Below the pieces are notes generated by a model that worked only from the letters and a program-made list of their open reading frames with translations, was not told where the DNA came from and did not search any database. From assembly GCA_040384645.1 (NCBI GenBank), contig JAZKIX010000101.1, positions 1 through 15,066 of the forward strand: a stretch of DNA of 15,066 nt. The letters run 5' to 3'. The stretch is from JAZKIX01 sp040384645. Its GTDB lineage: Bacteria > Pseudomonadota > Gammaproteobacteria > Burkholderiales > Burkholderiaceae_D. This document shows positions 5,735 to 13,858 of this stretch, piece after piece (the stretch's first letter is position 1; every line of letters begins with the position of its first letter). The translations under genes and the position numbers were made by a program.

Positions 5735-6475
5735 TCAATCGTTATAGCGCACCGGCTGCATAAACCATGCAATCACGCTCAGCAGCAACATGATGCTGGC
5801 GACCCAGACCAAGGCGCGCCAGAGTTTGTTGCCCGATTTTATGACTTCAAAACTATCGACATACACCGTTTCGCAAGCGCCGTTGCCGGTATCGTTACGC
5901 ACGGTGCTGGTACCGCGTTTGAATGCAAAACCTTGATTGTGAGAATACTCGGCCAGGCGGCCACGGAAGCGTATTTGATCGCCGACTTGGACCTTGCGCA
6001 TCAGCTTGGCAATGCGCGGATCGGCCGTCAGCAAGTGGTTATTGGAAATCGCCGCCTGATCGAACGCGGCATAGGCTTGATGCGAATTGGTCTGGAAATT
6101 GCACGTAAATTGCAAATTGTAAAACTCGAAATCGGCATACACGCCCGTGCGCGCATTGTTGCCCCAAATGACGCACAGATCGGTGATATTTAGACTGTCG
6201 TTGGCCTCGCGATGGATATAGTCCCACCAGCTGTCCGCATTGTGCTTGCTCACGATCAGACCGGTCAATTCGTAATCGAACAGCGGCTGTACCGTATACG
6301 CCACCTCATTACTGACGACGTCGAATGGCGCTTCCTGTAGCGAAGTTTGCAATGGCTCTTCCAACAACGCTGCATGCAATTCCAGCGGCGGCGGCAATGC
6401 GTCGCTACGCCACACCGCCAGCATCAGCAATAGCAAATTGAAGATCAACATCCATTTAATGAGACGACGTGTCAT
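5735..6475 (-). CDS. Conserved-type membrane-anchored envelope protein, function unknown
   Basis: The 246-residue product has an N-terminal hydrophobic anchor (residues 7-22) and a second membrane segment near the C-terminus (about 217-235), with about 190 residues between them, probably in the periplasm. The central domain has a Trp-rich stretch GLIVSKHNADSWWDYIHRE followed by DLCVIWGNN, then a beta-rich part with QVGDQIRFRGRLAEYSH. Three cysteines (DLC, FTC, GAC) could form disulfides in the periplasm. The second half suggests an OB-like beta barrel, but this is only an impression. I do not recognise a named family. The start at 6475 is the first ATG and directly precedes the hydrophobic anchor; no strong ribosome site is visible. 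It lies downstream of the glycoside hydrolase-like gene on the same strand, separated by a strong terminator, so it is probably transcribed on its own. Confidence 0.8.
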   Translation of the reverse strand: MTRRLIKWMLIFNLLLLMLAVWRSDALPPPLELHAALLEEPLQTSLQEAPFDVVSNEVAYTVQPLFDYELTGLIVSKHNADSWWDYIHREANDSLNITDLCVIWGNNARTGVYADFEFYNLQFTCNFQTNSHQAYAAFDQAAISNNHLLTADPRIAKLMRKVQVGDQIRFRGRLAEYSHNQGFAFKRGTSTVRNDTGNGACETVYVDSFEVIKSGNKLWRALVWVASIMLLLSVIAWFMQPVRYND

Positions 6476-6563
6476 AAGGCGCGAGCTAAATTGAAAGGCG
6501 TTAGAAAGCTTGAACAGGCGGCAAATATACCTTAGCCTGCAATGCCTCTCAGCAATCTTGAAT

Positions 6564-6591
6564 AAAAAAGCAGCCCGCAGGCTGCTTTTTT
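6564..6591 (-). terminator. Intrinsic terminator of the glycoside hydrolase-like gene
   Basis: A perfect inverted repeat GCAGCC-CGCA-GGCTGC (6570-6585) is flanked by six A and six T residues, so it ends in a U-run when read from either strand. It lies 18 nt past the stop of the minus-strand gene at 6610. Confidence 0.92.
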
Positions 6592-6609
6592 CTTGACGCT
6601 ATAAACCAA

Positions 6610-9120
6610 CTAACGCGGATCGTTAGCCGACTGCATGGTCCACAAATGGTCGGCCGAACCATTGTCGTGGAACTGCACGACGTTGGCGCTATCGTCTTGC
6701 GACATATTGCTCACGCCCAATAACAAGCCGCTGTGCTTGCTGCGGATCTTGAATTGGCCGCCGCCATTGTCGATCCATTGCCACAGGTGGTCGGCGGTGC
6801 CATTGTCGGCCGCCTGCTTGATCAATGCACTGTCCGCGGTCGACATGCCGTCGATGCCCAGCACCAGATTGCTATTGATATTGCGCAGCATGAAATAGCC
6901 GCCGCCGGCATCGACCATTTCCCACAAATGGTCCGCAGTGCCATTGTCGTGATATTGCTGCACTTGCGCGCCGTTGGCGGTAGAGGCGCCGCTGACAGCC
7001 AGCATCTTGTTGCTATGGACGTTGACGATCTTGAATACTGGCTTGCCCAGGGCTTGCAATTCACTCAAGCCCCAGCCGTTGCCGCCGCCAAAATTATTCG
7101 CTACTACCCGGATTTGCGAAGTCGTCAAGGTCGGGAAAGTCACACGGTTCATCGCATTGCCAACCGGGCTGGCGAAGCTGCGGATCTGGCCAGGAACGCT
7201 CAACCATGCGCTGCCATTCCAATATTGCAGATCGTAATTGGCAGGTTTTTTGACCCCGCCGCCATCATCGTAGAAAGTGATGCGCACTTCGCGCAGCGTC
7301 ACATTACGCTGGAAATTGACGCCGTAAAAATCGCTGGCATTCGATGAGGCATATGAAGTCCAGCGGCTGTTTTGCGGGATGCCGGTGCGATACACCACGC
7401 CGTCGATGCCGTTCCAGATATTGTCGGCACTAAAGACGTAACTGGCGAATGGCTGCGTGCCATAGCCAAAGTGCTGGCTATTGTTGGCGATATTGACCAG
7501 ACCGTTGCTATTGCTCTGCGTGATCGGGTTGCCGACATTGACGGTGATCGCATTCAGGTTGCCTTGGCTGGCCACTTTAGTACCATCGACAAATACGCTC
7601 AAGCCCGCGCCTTGACCATAGCGGCCACCGGTACGATCCCACAACACGGTCAGGTTATGGCCGTGGTACGGCGTATTTTCCAGCGCAAAATAGTCCCAGC
7701 TGGCCGGCGCCAGCGGCTTGATCACCACTGTATTGCCAGCTTGTCCGCGGATACCGATCAAGCCCGAAATCACATTGTCGTTATAGGTCGAATGGTTGTA
7801 ATCCTCGCTGTGATTGTGCCCATCGTAGAGCCAGAAGTTGCCATCGGCATCGTGCGCCTCCGCCACGTAAGGCACACCATTGCGGTATTGGGTTGCCGCG
7901 TATTTACGCAGCAAATTGACATAATCATTGTTGGTGATCACCGACTGCGCCGGATAATCGATCAGCAGATTGGCGACGCCGGTCAACACTTGCGAAGTTT
8001 CATACGGCCATGATGGGCCAGTCCAGCGGCAGCAGCCTTGGGTCGCTTGGTGGTAATACCAAGGACTGCGGCGCTCGACCGTAGTCGGGCCATAGTTGGC
8101 GGCAAACCCTTGCGGGTCTAGCAATTGCGCCATCGCTACCGCGTCCGACGCCTGCGGCATATTAAACATCCACGGCACAAAACCTTGCAGCTCGCGCGTA
8201 TCGAGCAAGGCATTGGATGGATTGTTATCACGATGCATATGATAGAAAAACTTGCGATTGTTATCCCACAACCGCGTCTGCATCGCCGTTTGCAGGGCGC
8301 TGGCACGGTTGTTGTAGTCATTCGCGGTGGCGCTATCGCCGGTCAGGTTGGCGATGCTGGCAATCGCCCGCGCGTCGCCATATTGATAGGCGTTGATGGT
8401 CGGCCGATAACCCGGCCCGCCGTGATACGGATCGTTGGATTGATACGAGGCTGGTGTCAATTCGGTCGCATCCCATACCGGCACTTGCCAATACAAGCCC
8501 AGCGCCGCATTGAAATGCGTGTCCCAGCCACGGTATTGCTTCACCAGCGCCGGCGCCAGTGCCGTGGTGAAATTTTTATCACCAGTCGCAAGGTAGGTTT
8601 GCCACACTGAACTGGCCGCCCAATAGCTGTATTCATGCGCCCAATCGGTGGTATCGAGATTGACGCTATCGTGTTGCGGCTTGGGGAATTGCCCCGGCCC
8701 GTTCAGCCAGTAGTTGATATTGTCCTTGACATACTGCTGGTTGCGCAGCCAGCGTCCCTCGATGGTCTGGTGCCCCGCCGCCGCATTCACGCCGCCATAC
8801 GGCGCACCATAGAACACCGGCGCCAAAAATTCCGTCGACAGCCAGCCATAGATCGGGCCGGTGTACACCAAGTGTTCTTTATACGTCTGCCAGCGGTAGT
8901 AATAAATCTGCTGGATTTGCGTATCCGGCACTTCGAGGAATGGAATATTGTGATTAAACCATTCCGGGTCGTTGACATTGCCCAGCAAGACCCCCTTGTT
9001 CAAGAAGTTGGTGCCACCCGGCGCAGCACCAGGATAAGGCGTCGGCGGTTCGATTGCCAAAGCCAGGTTAGCGAGCATTAATACCGCCGCAAAGGCGATC
9101 GGCGTGGGTCTCAACATCAT
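6610..9120 (-). CDS. Secreted multidomain glycoside hydrolase-like protein with ricin-type C-terminus
   Basis: The 836-residue protein has a signal peptide (cleavage near LALA|IE, about residue 22) and is probably secreted. Residues about 60-460 look like an (alpha/alpha)6 barrel of the MGH1/GH63-like type. Aromatic and acidic blocks there include YWQVPVWDATE (210-220), GGPGYRPTINAYQYGDARA (234-252) and CCRWTGPSWPYETSQ (363-377). A short beta region follows, then a probable F5/8 (discoidin-like) domain (about 555-690). A ricin-type beta-trefoil (694-830) closes the protein, with three 47-residue repeats each ending DNG-[TS]-ADHLW at 725-733, 772-780 and 819-827. The general acid and base cannot be assigned with confidence. 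The substrate is probably a plant- or microbe-derived glycan. AGGAG stands 8 nt before the ATG at 9120; a second ATG follows at once. A strong terminator follows, so it is monocistronic. Confidence 0.85.
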   Translation of the reverse strand: MMLRPTPIAFAAVLMLANLALAIEPPTPYPGAAPGGTNFLNKGVLLGNVNDPEWFNHNIPFLEVPDTQIQQIYYYRWQTYKEHLVYTGPIYGWLSTEFLAPVFYGAPYGGVNAAAGHQTIEGRWLRNQQYVKDNINYWLNGPGQFPKPQHDSVNLDTTDWAHEYSYWAASSVWQTYLATGDKNFTTALAPALVKQYRGWDTHFNAALGLYWQVPVWDATELTPASYQSNDPYHGGPGYRPTINAYQYGDARAIASIANLTGDSATANDYNNRASALQTAMQTRLWDNNRKFFYHMHRDNNPSNALLDTRELQGFVPWMFNMPQASDAVAMAQLLDPQGFAANYGPTTVERRSPWYYHQATQGCCRWTGPSWPYETSQVLTGVANLLIDYPAQSVITNNDYVNLLRKYAATQYRNGVPYVAEAHDADGNFWLYDGHNHSEDYNHSTYNDNVISGLIGIRGQAGNTVVIKPLAPASWDYFALENTPYHGHNLTVLWDRTGGRYGQGAGLSVFVDGTKVASQGNLNAITVNVGNPITQSNSNGLVNIANNSQHFGYGTQPFASYVFSADNIWNGIDGVVYRTGIPQNSRWTSYASSNASDFYGVNFQRNVTLREVRITFYDDGGGVKKPANYDLQYWNGSAWLSVPGQIRSFASPVGNAMNRVTFPTLTTSQIRVVANNFGGGNGWGLSELQALGKPVFKIVNVHSNKMLAVSGASTANGAQVQQYHDNGTADHLWEMVDAGGGYFMLRNINSNLVLGIDGMSTADSALIKQAADNGTADHLWQWIDNGGGQFKIRSKHSGLLLGVSNMSQDDSANVVQFHDNGSADHLWTMQSANDPR

Positions 9121-9600
9121 AAGAAATTCTCCTGAAAAATAGCGGGGTCACAGCCTATGACGCATCGTCACGGCAATTTTTTGAATAGAAATACGTGAAT
9201 CGATTGCAGCCGAAACAGCGCATGGGCACGCTAGCCAGACGCCTGCGATTGCAGCAAGACAAAGTCCGCAGAGAAAATAATGCGCCAACGCCATCAACGG
9301 CGCGGGTGGATTGAAGAGAATCGGAAGCTAATCTAGACCGCAATAAATAATACTATATTTTTAGTTGAAAACGTATTTTGATGAGCTGTTTTTCTGAGTA
9401 CCAAACACTGCCTATTACATTGCCTTATTCACGTTCTGGCACCAGAATATACTCACCGGTGTATTTTTTAAGACCCAATGAAGGCGTGCGGCTTAATGAG
9501 TATTTAGGCATATACCCCCTTATAAAATCGACATTGGACAGGCGCATCGGCACTGCGTATGCTGACGCGCAGACAACAACGTCCGCTTCCAACGCCGCCA
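9121..9600. other. Divergent intergenic region with dispersed repeat copy B
   Basis: This 480-bp stretch separates the glycoside hydrolase-like gene (minus) from the CYTH gene (plus). It holds the AGGAG site of the former and a small inverted repeat TGACG-CAT-CGTCA (9158-9170) in that gene's leader. An AT-rich block lies around 9335-9375, where a promoter would be expected, though I cannot fix -35 and -10 boxes. Repeat copy B is at 9444-9519. No convincing gene is present. Confidence 0.6.
9444..9519 (+). repeat. Dispersed hairpin repeat, copy B
   Basis: AATATAC (9446-9452), loop TCACCG, GTGTATT (9459-9465), a T-run, CCAATGAA (9475-9482), then GCTTAA-N7-TTAGGC and GCATATACCCCC ending at 9519. 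The second stem differs from copy A by one base that keeps pairing as G-U. It lies upstream of the CYTH gene rather than behind a gene, unlike copies A and C. Confidence 0.78.
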
Positions 9601-10125
9601 ATGCCACGCAATATTGAAATCAAAGCGCACATCGCCAGCGTCGAAGCGCTGCTCCCCATCGCCGCCGCACTAGCCGACCAAGGCCCGACCGAAATCTTGC
9701 AAGACGATACATTTTTCACATGTGCCAATGGTCGGCTCAAGCTGCGCATGTTTTCCCAAAGCGAAGGCGAATTGATTTTTTACCGCCGCGCCGATCAGCA
9801 CGGGCCGAAGGAATCGTTCTTCCTGCGCTCGCCCACCTCCACCCCCGACACCCTGCGCGAATCGTTAAGCCTGGCCTACGGTCAAGCCGGCCGGGTGCAA
9901 AAACAGCGCGCCCTGTTCATGGCCGGACGGACTCGCATCCATCTGGATCGGGTCACCGGACTGGGTGATTTTCTAGAGCTGGAAGTCATGCTGCAAGACG
10001 GTGAGTCAAGCGAGATCGGCGTGCGCGAAGCACATGCATTAATGGCGCGCCTCGGAGTGGAACCGTCGCAACTGGTGGCGGATGCGTATGTCGATTTGTT
10101 GGCGCGACGTGCGGCAAATCATTGA
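9601..10125 (+). CDS. CYTH-domain protein (class IV adenylyl cyclase / triphosphatase superfamily)
   Basis: CYTH enzymes bind triphosphorylated substrates in an eight-stranded tunnel and act as adenylyl cyclases, thiamine-triphosphatases or inorganic triphosphatases. The 174-residue product starts MPRNIEIKAHI, giving the N-terminal acidic/basic EIK signature. Basic and acidic strands follow as in the family: RLKLRMF (45-51), ELIFYRRADQ (57-66), KQRALF (101-106), RIHLDRVTGLGDFLELEV (112-129). These supply the expected Arg/Lys phosphate ligands and the Glu pair for metal (LELE). The frame opens at an ATG 14 codons earlier (9559), but homologues begin M-x-RNIEIKA, so 9601 is preferred. No clear Shine-Dalgarno precedes either start. 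The substrate cannot be decided from sequence. It is followed at 38 bp by a small membrane-protein gene on the same strand, a possible operon. Confidence 0.88.
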   Translation: MPRNIEIKAHIASVEALLPIAAALADQGPTEILQDDTFFTCANGRLKLRMFSQSEGELIFYRRADQHGPKESFFLRSPTSTPDTLRESLSLAYGQAGRVQKQRALFMAGRTRIHLDRVTGLGDFLELEVMLQDGESSEIGVREAHALMARLGVEPSQLVADAYVDLLARRAANH

Positions 10126-10163
10126 TAAAGCCTCCTCGACCCACCACCTGATCCAATCCCAAC

Positions 10164-10544
10164 ATGCTCGAATTTCTGTTTGAAATATGCTGCGAGTTTT
10201 TGCTGCAAGCTGCCGTCGAAATTTTAGCGGAGCTGGGTTTTCACTCGCTGGCCGAAACCTTCCATCGTAGGCCGAATCCGTGGTTGGCCGCGATCGGCTT
10301 TGCCCTCTTTGGCGCAGCCGCTGGTGGCCTTAGCCTGCTATTGTTTCCCTCCCACTTTGTCCACAACCACACTTTGCGCCTGGTCAATCTGCTCGTCACA
10401 CCGATTGCGGCTGGGTTGATGATGATGGCGCTTGGCGCTTGGCGCGCCCGACACGGACAAGATGTGCTGCGGATCGACCGCTTTTTTTATGGATATCTAT
10501 TCGCGCTTGCGCTGGCGGTTGTGCGTTTTGTTTATCCGCAATGA
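10164..10544 (+). CDS. Small inner-membrane protein, function unknown
   Basis: The 126-residue product has an amphipathic N-terminal helix (MLEFLFEICCEFLLQAAVEI), then three probable membrane helices at about 40-61, 71-91 and 107-123. Between them are short loops (FPSHFVHNH; RARHGQDVLRIDR). The layout resembles small uncharacterised membrane proteins common in proteobacteria; I cannot name a family. The ATG at 10164 fits the helix start; no strong ribosome site is visible. It follows the CYTH gene after 38 bp and precedes another small membrane-protein gene after about 48 bp, so the three may be co-transcribed. Confidence 0.75.
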   Translation: MLEFLFEICCEFLLQAAVEILAELGFHSLAETFHRRPNPWLAAIGFALFGAAAGGLSLLLFPSHFVHNHTLRLVNLLVTPIAAGLMMMALGAWRARHGQDVLRIDRFFYGYLFALALAVVRFVYPQ

Positions 10545-10592
10545 AGCTGCTGGCGCCAGCGCGCCAATCGACGGCGATAAAACTGATTGATT

Positions 10593-10940
10593 ATGCTTTC
10601 AAAAAAAACACAGCCTGATCCCATGCTCAAAACGCGCAATTGGCGAAGTACCGTTGCCATTGGCGGCTGCGCACTCGCAGTTATAAGCTGGATATGCGCA
10701 GCCTTGGGCGTGCGCAGCATATTGGGCGATGTTTTCGCGCCAAACGAATGGGCACGGCAAGAAATCGTCGCCATGATCGACTTTCACTTTCGCCTGGCTC
10801 TGTTTCTGGGGGCGACGACTTTTCTGAGCTCAATCGGTATCGCCTGTTGGGGTTGGCGCCGTACACCAGTTCAGGCTCGCATCATACTGGGCCTGCATAG
10901 CGTGGCGATTGCGGCGATCCTGGCATCATTGTGGATGTAA
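10593..10940 (+). CDS. Small three-helix membrane protein, function unknown
   Basis: The 115-residue protein has a basic N-terminus followed by three predicted membrane helices at about 19-40, 66-88 and 96-114. A periplasmic or cytosolic loop contains LGDVFAPNEWARQE. I know no family for it. The start is uncertain: a TTG at 10587, the ATG at 10593 and an ATG at 10623 are all in frame, and none has a strong Shine-Dalgarno. I took the first ATG. It is tandem with the preceding membrane-protein gene and faces the minus-strand Cys-rich gene, whose stop is 44 bp away. Confidence 0.68.
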   Translation: MLSKKTQPDPMLKTRNWRSTVAIGGCALAVISWICAALGVRSILGDVFAPNEWARQEIVAMIDFHFRLALFLGATTFLSSIGIACWGWRRTPVQARIILGLHSVAIAAILASLWM

Positions 10941-10984
10941 TTTAAGCCACTCGTGCGGTCAAATATAGATAAAGAATTTGCGCT

Positions 10985-11666
10985 TTATCCGCAACACCAA
11001 CCGATGCCAGCTACCCCGACCGCCGCTGCTGGAATATTGCCGGTAGCGGCAGCAGCCCCAACCAAAAATCCCATGATCGCGCATCCTGCGGTAGAACCTT
11101 CGCAGCTCAGTTCAATAGTGGGCGGCTTACCGGCAGAAAAATCATCCAGCATCTGGTCGANNNNNNNNNNACCGCACAAGTGACTTGCCAGCCTCTGCCG
11201 GCAGCGCGCCGATGGTGGCAGCCAAATCAGGATGTTGGCGCTGCCAATGGGCGAGGATATCGCGCAATTTTTTCGGCAAGCATTCGTTTTGGCAAGAACG
11301 GTTGATACGGCTGCTGATTTCTTTTGAAAAGCGCGTCAAATAAGGGCCCGCACGCAGGATGGCAGCTTCCGCATTGCCCAATACGTGATCCGCTTCACGC
11401 CTCAATACCCGGACTAATTGGTCGCGGCTCACCACGGGATTGTCGTCAGGCGCCTGCACCGTCTCTACCAAGATGGCTTCAAAATCGAGCAAGCGGTGCA
11501 GATCTTGGGCGCAGGCACTGATGGTCAATCTGTCGCCCAACTGCAATGTCCCCACCTGTGGCTGGGGAATCGGGGGAACCGTAGGGCCGGTCGATGAGAT
11601 CGGTAAGCATAAACGTCCTGCGGGCGTGTCGAAACATATCTCGACAGGAAATTGTTCGTTGGCCAT
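10985..11666 (-). CDS. Unrecognised protein with Gly/Ala/Cys-rich hydrophobic tail, interrupted by assembly gap
   Basis: The start is firm: ATG at 11666 with AGGAG 6 nt upstream. The first 165 residues (MANEQFPVEICFDTPAGRLC...) are soluble, with five cysteines (11, 20, 52, 125, 129) and a helical middle. A 10-N gap at 11161-11170 interrupts the frame. Beyond it 57 residues read in the compatible frame to TAA at 10985: real bases on the two sides sum to 672, so a gap of 3n bases keeps one gene. The tail has LSCEGSTAGC, then GFLVGAAAATG, IPAAAVGVAGIG and a terminal WCCG. This small-residue, glycine-zipper-like hydrophobic stretch with paired cysteines resembles membrane-active peptide tails. 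I do not recognise a family and assign no function. It is divergent from the WG-repeat gene. Two separate genes fused by scaffolding remain possible. Confidence 0.6.
11161..11170. other. Assembly gap (10 N) inside a coding region
   Basis: Ten unresolved bases interrupt the minus-strand gene. With the nominal length the frame would be broken; with a length divisible by three it is open. The number is probably a scaffolder placeholder. Confidence 0.98.
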
Positions 11667-12000
11667 CGCATGCTCCTGGGTTGATTTGCATTCGTCATAG
11701 GTCGGGCATGCAATCACTGGCATTGGCACGCCGAACCGATCATTGCCCTGCTTGCACGATCATTTCGAGAATAACGACTTTCCAAATGGCAGAATTGCGC
11801 TTCATCAAGGTCATTCCAGTCAGGGCAGCGCATGCGTCGATACTGCTGTGACGTCAGATTGATTTGACAGTCTGCGGGCGCAGCCAGATATGATTCGGCT
11901 GCAATCCTATTTAGCGTCCTGAAGCGCAGGCAGTGCGGTGTCAATGCACGCCACCGGCGCAATCCACCGCCACTTTTATTTAATTCTTCAAGGAGACATT
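11667..12000. other. Divergent intergenic region between Cys-rich gene and WG-repeat gene
   Basis: This 334-bp stretch contains the ribosome site of the minus-strand gene, a candidate plus-strand promoter (11864-11894) and the AGGAG of the WG-repeat gene (11991-11995). The minus strand is open from 12034 to 11714, but that frame overlaps the start of the WG-repeat gene and has no ribosome site. I see no gene here. Confidence 0.6.
11864..11894 (+). promoter_or_regulatory. Candidate promoter of the WG-repeat gene
   Basis: TTGACA (11864-11869) matches the -35 consensus exactly. TATGAT (11889-11894) is a good -10 box, but the 19-bp spacer is longer than ideal. It would give a leader of about 100 nt to the TTG start at 12001. 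Confidence 0.45.
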
Positions 12001-13830
12001 TTGTTTTCACTTCACAACGCGCAGTTCGAGCCACGAAAAATTGCCGCTACCATGGGTGCAACGCTGCTTGCGTTGACCCTATCGTCCGGATTGCCAGCTT
12101 GGGCGGCACAGCCGGCAGCGGCCAATTCGGCCCAGCCTTGGACGGCCTTGCGTTTGCCAGTCATCGGCAAATTTGGCGCGCGTTATGCGCTCATCAGTCC
12201 ACAGGGCACTTTGCTGCGCGAGCCCGATGTGTTGCAAGTCGTCAGCGCCAATCAACCGGGACAAGCGCCGCTACCGTTGCCCGCACAAGGCCTGAACGGA
12301 CTGTGGGGCTATCTGAGCCATGACGGAAAATGGGTGGCCGAGCCGCAATACGTGATGGCGAAATCGTTCTCAGAAGACACGCTGGCACGAGTCCAAACCA
12401 AGAGCGGCTGGGGGTTTATTGACGCTTCGATGAAGCTGGTGATCCCTGCCAAATACAAGGAAGTGGAAGGGTTCCGCGAGGGGCTGGCACCGTTTACCCA
12501 AGGCAGCAAATGGGGCTTTCTTGCACCGGATGGGAAAGAAGTGATCGCGCCGCAATTTGACCGGGTATGGCATTTCGCCAGCAACGGCCTGGCCCGTATC
12601 TTACTGAAGAAAAAATGGGGCTTTATCAATAAGAAGGGCGAACAAGTCATCCCGCTTCGCTATTCACTGGCACTCGATTTCGGCTCAGGCGGCGTAGCGG
12701 CGGCTGAAGAAAACGATAAGTGGGGCTTGATCAATAGCAAAGGTCTTTGGCTGGTAAAACCGATCTATGGCCGCATTGATGAATTCAATGCCGATGGCGT
12801 GGCAGCCTTCCGTGACAACGACTATAACGTCGGCTTTATCGGCAGCGATGGCAAGGTCCTGATCGCGCCACACCGCGACTTGAGCGAATCGATGCACTCC
12901 GGCTTGGTCAAGCGCGGCGGCAAAGGCGATTCGCACGTGCAATATGTCAATCAGACCGGGAAAGTGGCGATCGAAGGCCCCTTCGACTGGGGCGATGATT
13001 TCAATAGCTCCGGCATGGCGGTCGCACGTCAAAAAGGGAAATGGGGATTGCTTAATAAGCAAGGCAAGTTTATAGCCTCAGCACGCCATATCGAACCAAC
13101 CGTACTCAGCGTCAATAGCAGTACCGGCCTGTCGTCCTGGATCACCACTGACCACGCTATCGAATGGTTAGATCGCAACGGTAAGCTGCAATTTAGGCTA
13201 GAACAAAGCGTCGGCGGCAAAGCCGGCGAAGTCAGTCTGAAGCTTAGCAATAGCGCCGGCAATGTACTGTGGCAAGATAAATCGGTCGCAGGATCGCTCG
13301 ACACGACTCCCAAGTTTGAAACACCAGCGTCCGACCTGCTGCATGACGCCAATGACTGGACCAATATCGCAGCCAAAGCGCAGCGTGTGTTAAAAGCCAA
13401 ACCGCGCCCATTTGCACCGGGCGACAATCATGAAAAGGATTACGATCCTTACGTGATTCCAGAAGATGAAGACGACGCAGACAATGGGATTTTTTATGGC
13501 GCCGTCGAAGAACTGGCCAACGACTACACCGCCGAAGAGCGTTGGGGCGAATTTTACTTTTTGCAAGACCAGCGCGATGCGCAAATGACCGTCTTATACG
13601 ACACGCTGCAATCCCAGCTAAACAAAGCTTTTGGCCCGCCATCGAAGCCGGTGAAGGGGGATATGTTGGCCAGCGGCGACAGCGAACGCCATACCACTTG
13701 GCAAGTCGGCAAACAGCAGTTGATATTGCAATGGACCGTCGTCTACGGTGATGGCGATATCACGCATCAGGTGTTGCTGGCAGCAGTGCAGGAATTGCCG
13801 CCGAAGTTGCGTAAAAAGGCTGGGCGCTAA
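12001..13830 (+). CDS. Exported WG-repeat protein
   Basis: The 609-residue product has an N-terminal hydrophobic signal segment (about residues 14-35, ending LPAWAA), so it is exported to the periplasm or surface. WG repeats of about 35-45 residues follow, with Trp-Gly at 102, 137, 171, 206, 241 and 348. A degenerate Val-Gly unit is at 278. Repeat units read like W-G-[FLY]-[IL]...G-K...IP/AP.[YF]. WG repeats form beta-propeller-like or solenoid binding surfaces and have no catalytic role. The C-terminal third (about 370-609) is a different domain with an acidic linker (DYDPYVIPEDEDDADN) and no recognised motif. The frame opens upstream, but AGGAG lies 5 nt before the TTG at 12001, which also puts the signal sequence at the N-terminus, so that start is chosen. 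A candidate promoter lies about 100 bp upstream. Confidence 0.86.
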   Translation: MFSLHNAQFEPRKIAATMGATLLALTLSSGLPAWAAQPAAANSAQPWTALRLPVIGKFGARYALISPQGTLLREPDVLQVVSANQPGQAPLPLPAQGLNGLWGYLSHDGKWVAEPQYVMAKSFSEDTLARVQTKSGWGFIDASMKLVIPAKYKEVEGFREGLAPFTQGSKWGFLAPDGKEVIAPQFDRVWHFASNGLARILLKKKWGFINKKGEQVIPLRYSLALDFGSGGVAAAEENDKWGLINSKGLWLVKPIYGRIDEFNADGVAAFRDNDYNVGFIGSDGKVLIAPHRDLSESMHSGLVKRGGKGDSHVQYVNQTGKVAIEGPFDWGDDFNSSGMAVARQKGKWGLLNKQGKFIASARHIEPTVLSVNSSTGLSSWITTDHAIEWLDRNGKLQFRLEQSVGGKAGEVSLKLSNSAGNVLWQDKSVAGSLDTTPKFETPASDLLHDANDWTNIAAKAQRVLKAKPRPFAPGDNHEKDYDPYVIPEDEDDADNGIFYGAVEELANDYTAEERWGEFYFLQDQRDAQMTVLYDTLQSQLNKAFGPPSKPVKGDMLASGDSERHTTWQVGKQQLILQWTVVYGDGDITHQVLLAAVQELPPKLRKKAGR

Positions 13831-13858
13831 CGCTGGATTGCGCCGGAGGCTATTTTTT
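13823..13858 (+). terminator. Possible terminator of the WG-repeat gene
   Basis: GGCGC (13823-13827) and GCGCC (13840-13844) can pair across the stop codon, with six T residues at 13853-13858. The 8-nt distance to the T-run and the short stem make this weak. A second small hairpin GGCTA-N5-TAGCC (13848-13862) overlaps the T-run and the start of repeat copy C. Confidence 0.3.

Noticed and set aside
6733..7347. 204-codon plus-strand frame inside the ricin-type region
   Set aside because: Antisense shadow of the trefoil-coding DNA; it shows the mirrored repeats of the real gene.
7372..8013. 213-codon plus-strand frame inside the glycoside hydrolase-like gene
   Set aside because: It is the antisense shadow of a well-supported gene, with the Ile/Val/Arg-rich composition typical of such shadows.
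10549..10560. 12-bp palindrome GCTGGCGCCAGC after the first small membrane-protein gene
   Set aside because: Short, GC-rich palindromes of this size are common by chance, and there is no T-run for a terminator.
11714..12034. 106-codon minus-strand frame between the Cys-rich and WG-repeat genes
   Set aside because: It would start inside the WG-repeat gene's signal peptide, lacks a ribosome site and has no recognisable motif.
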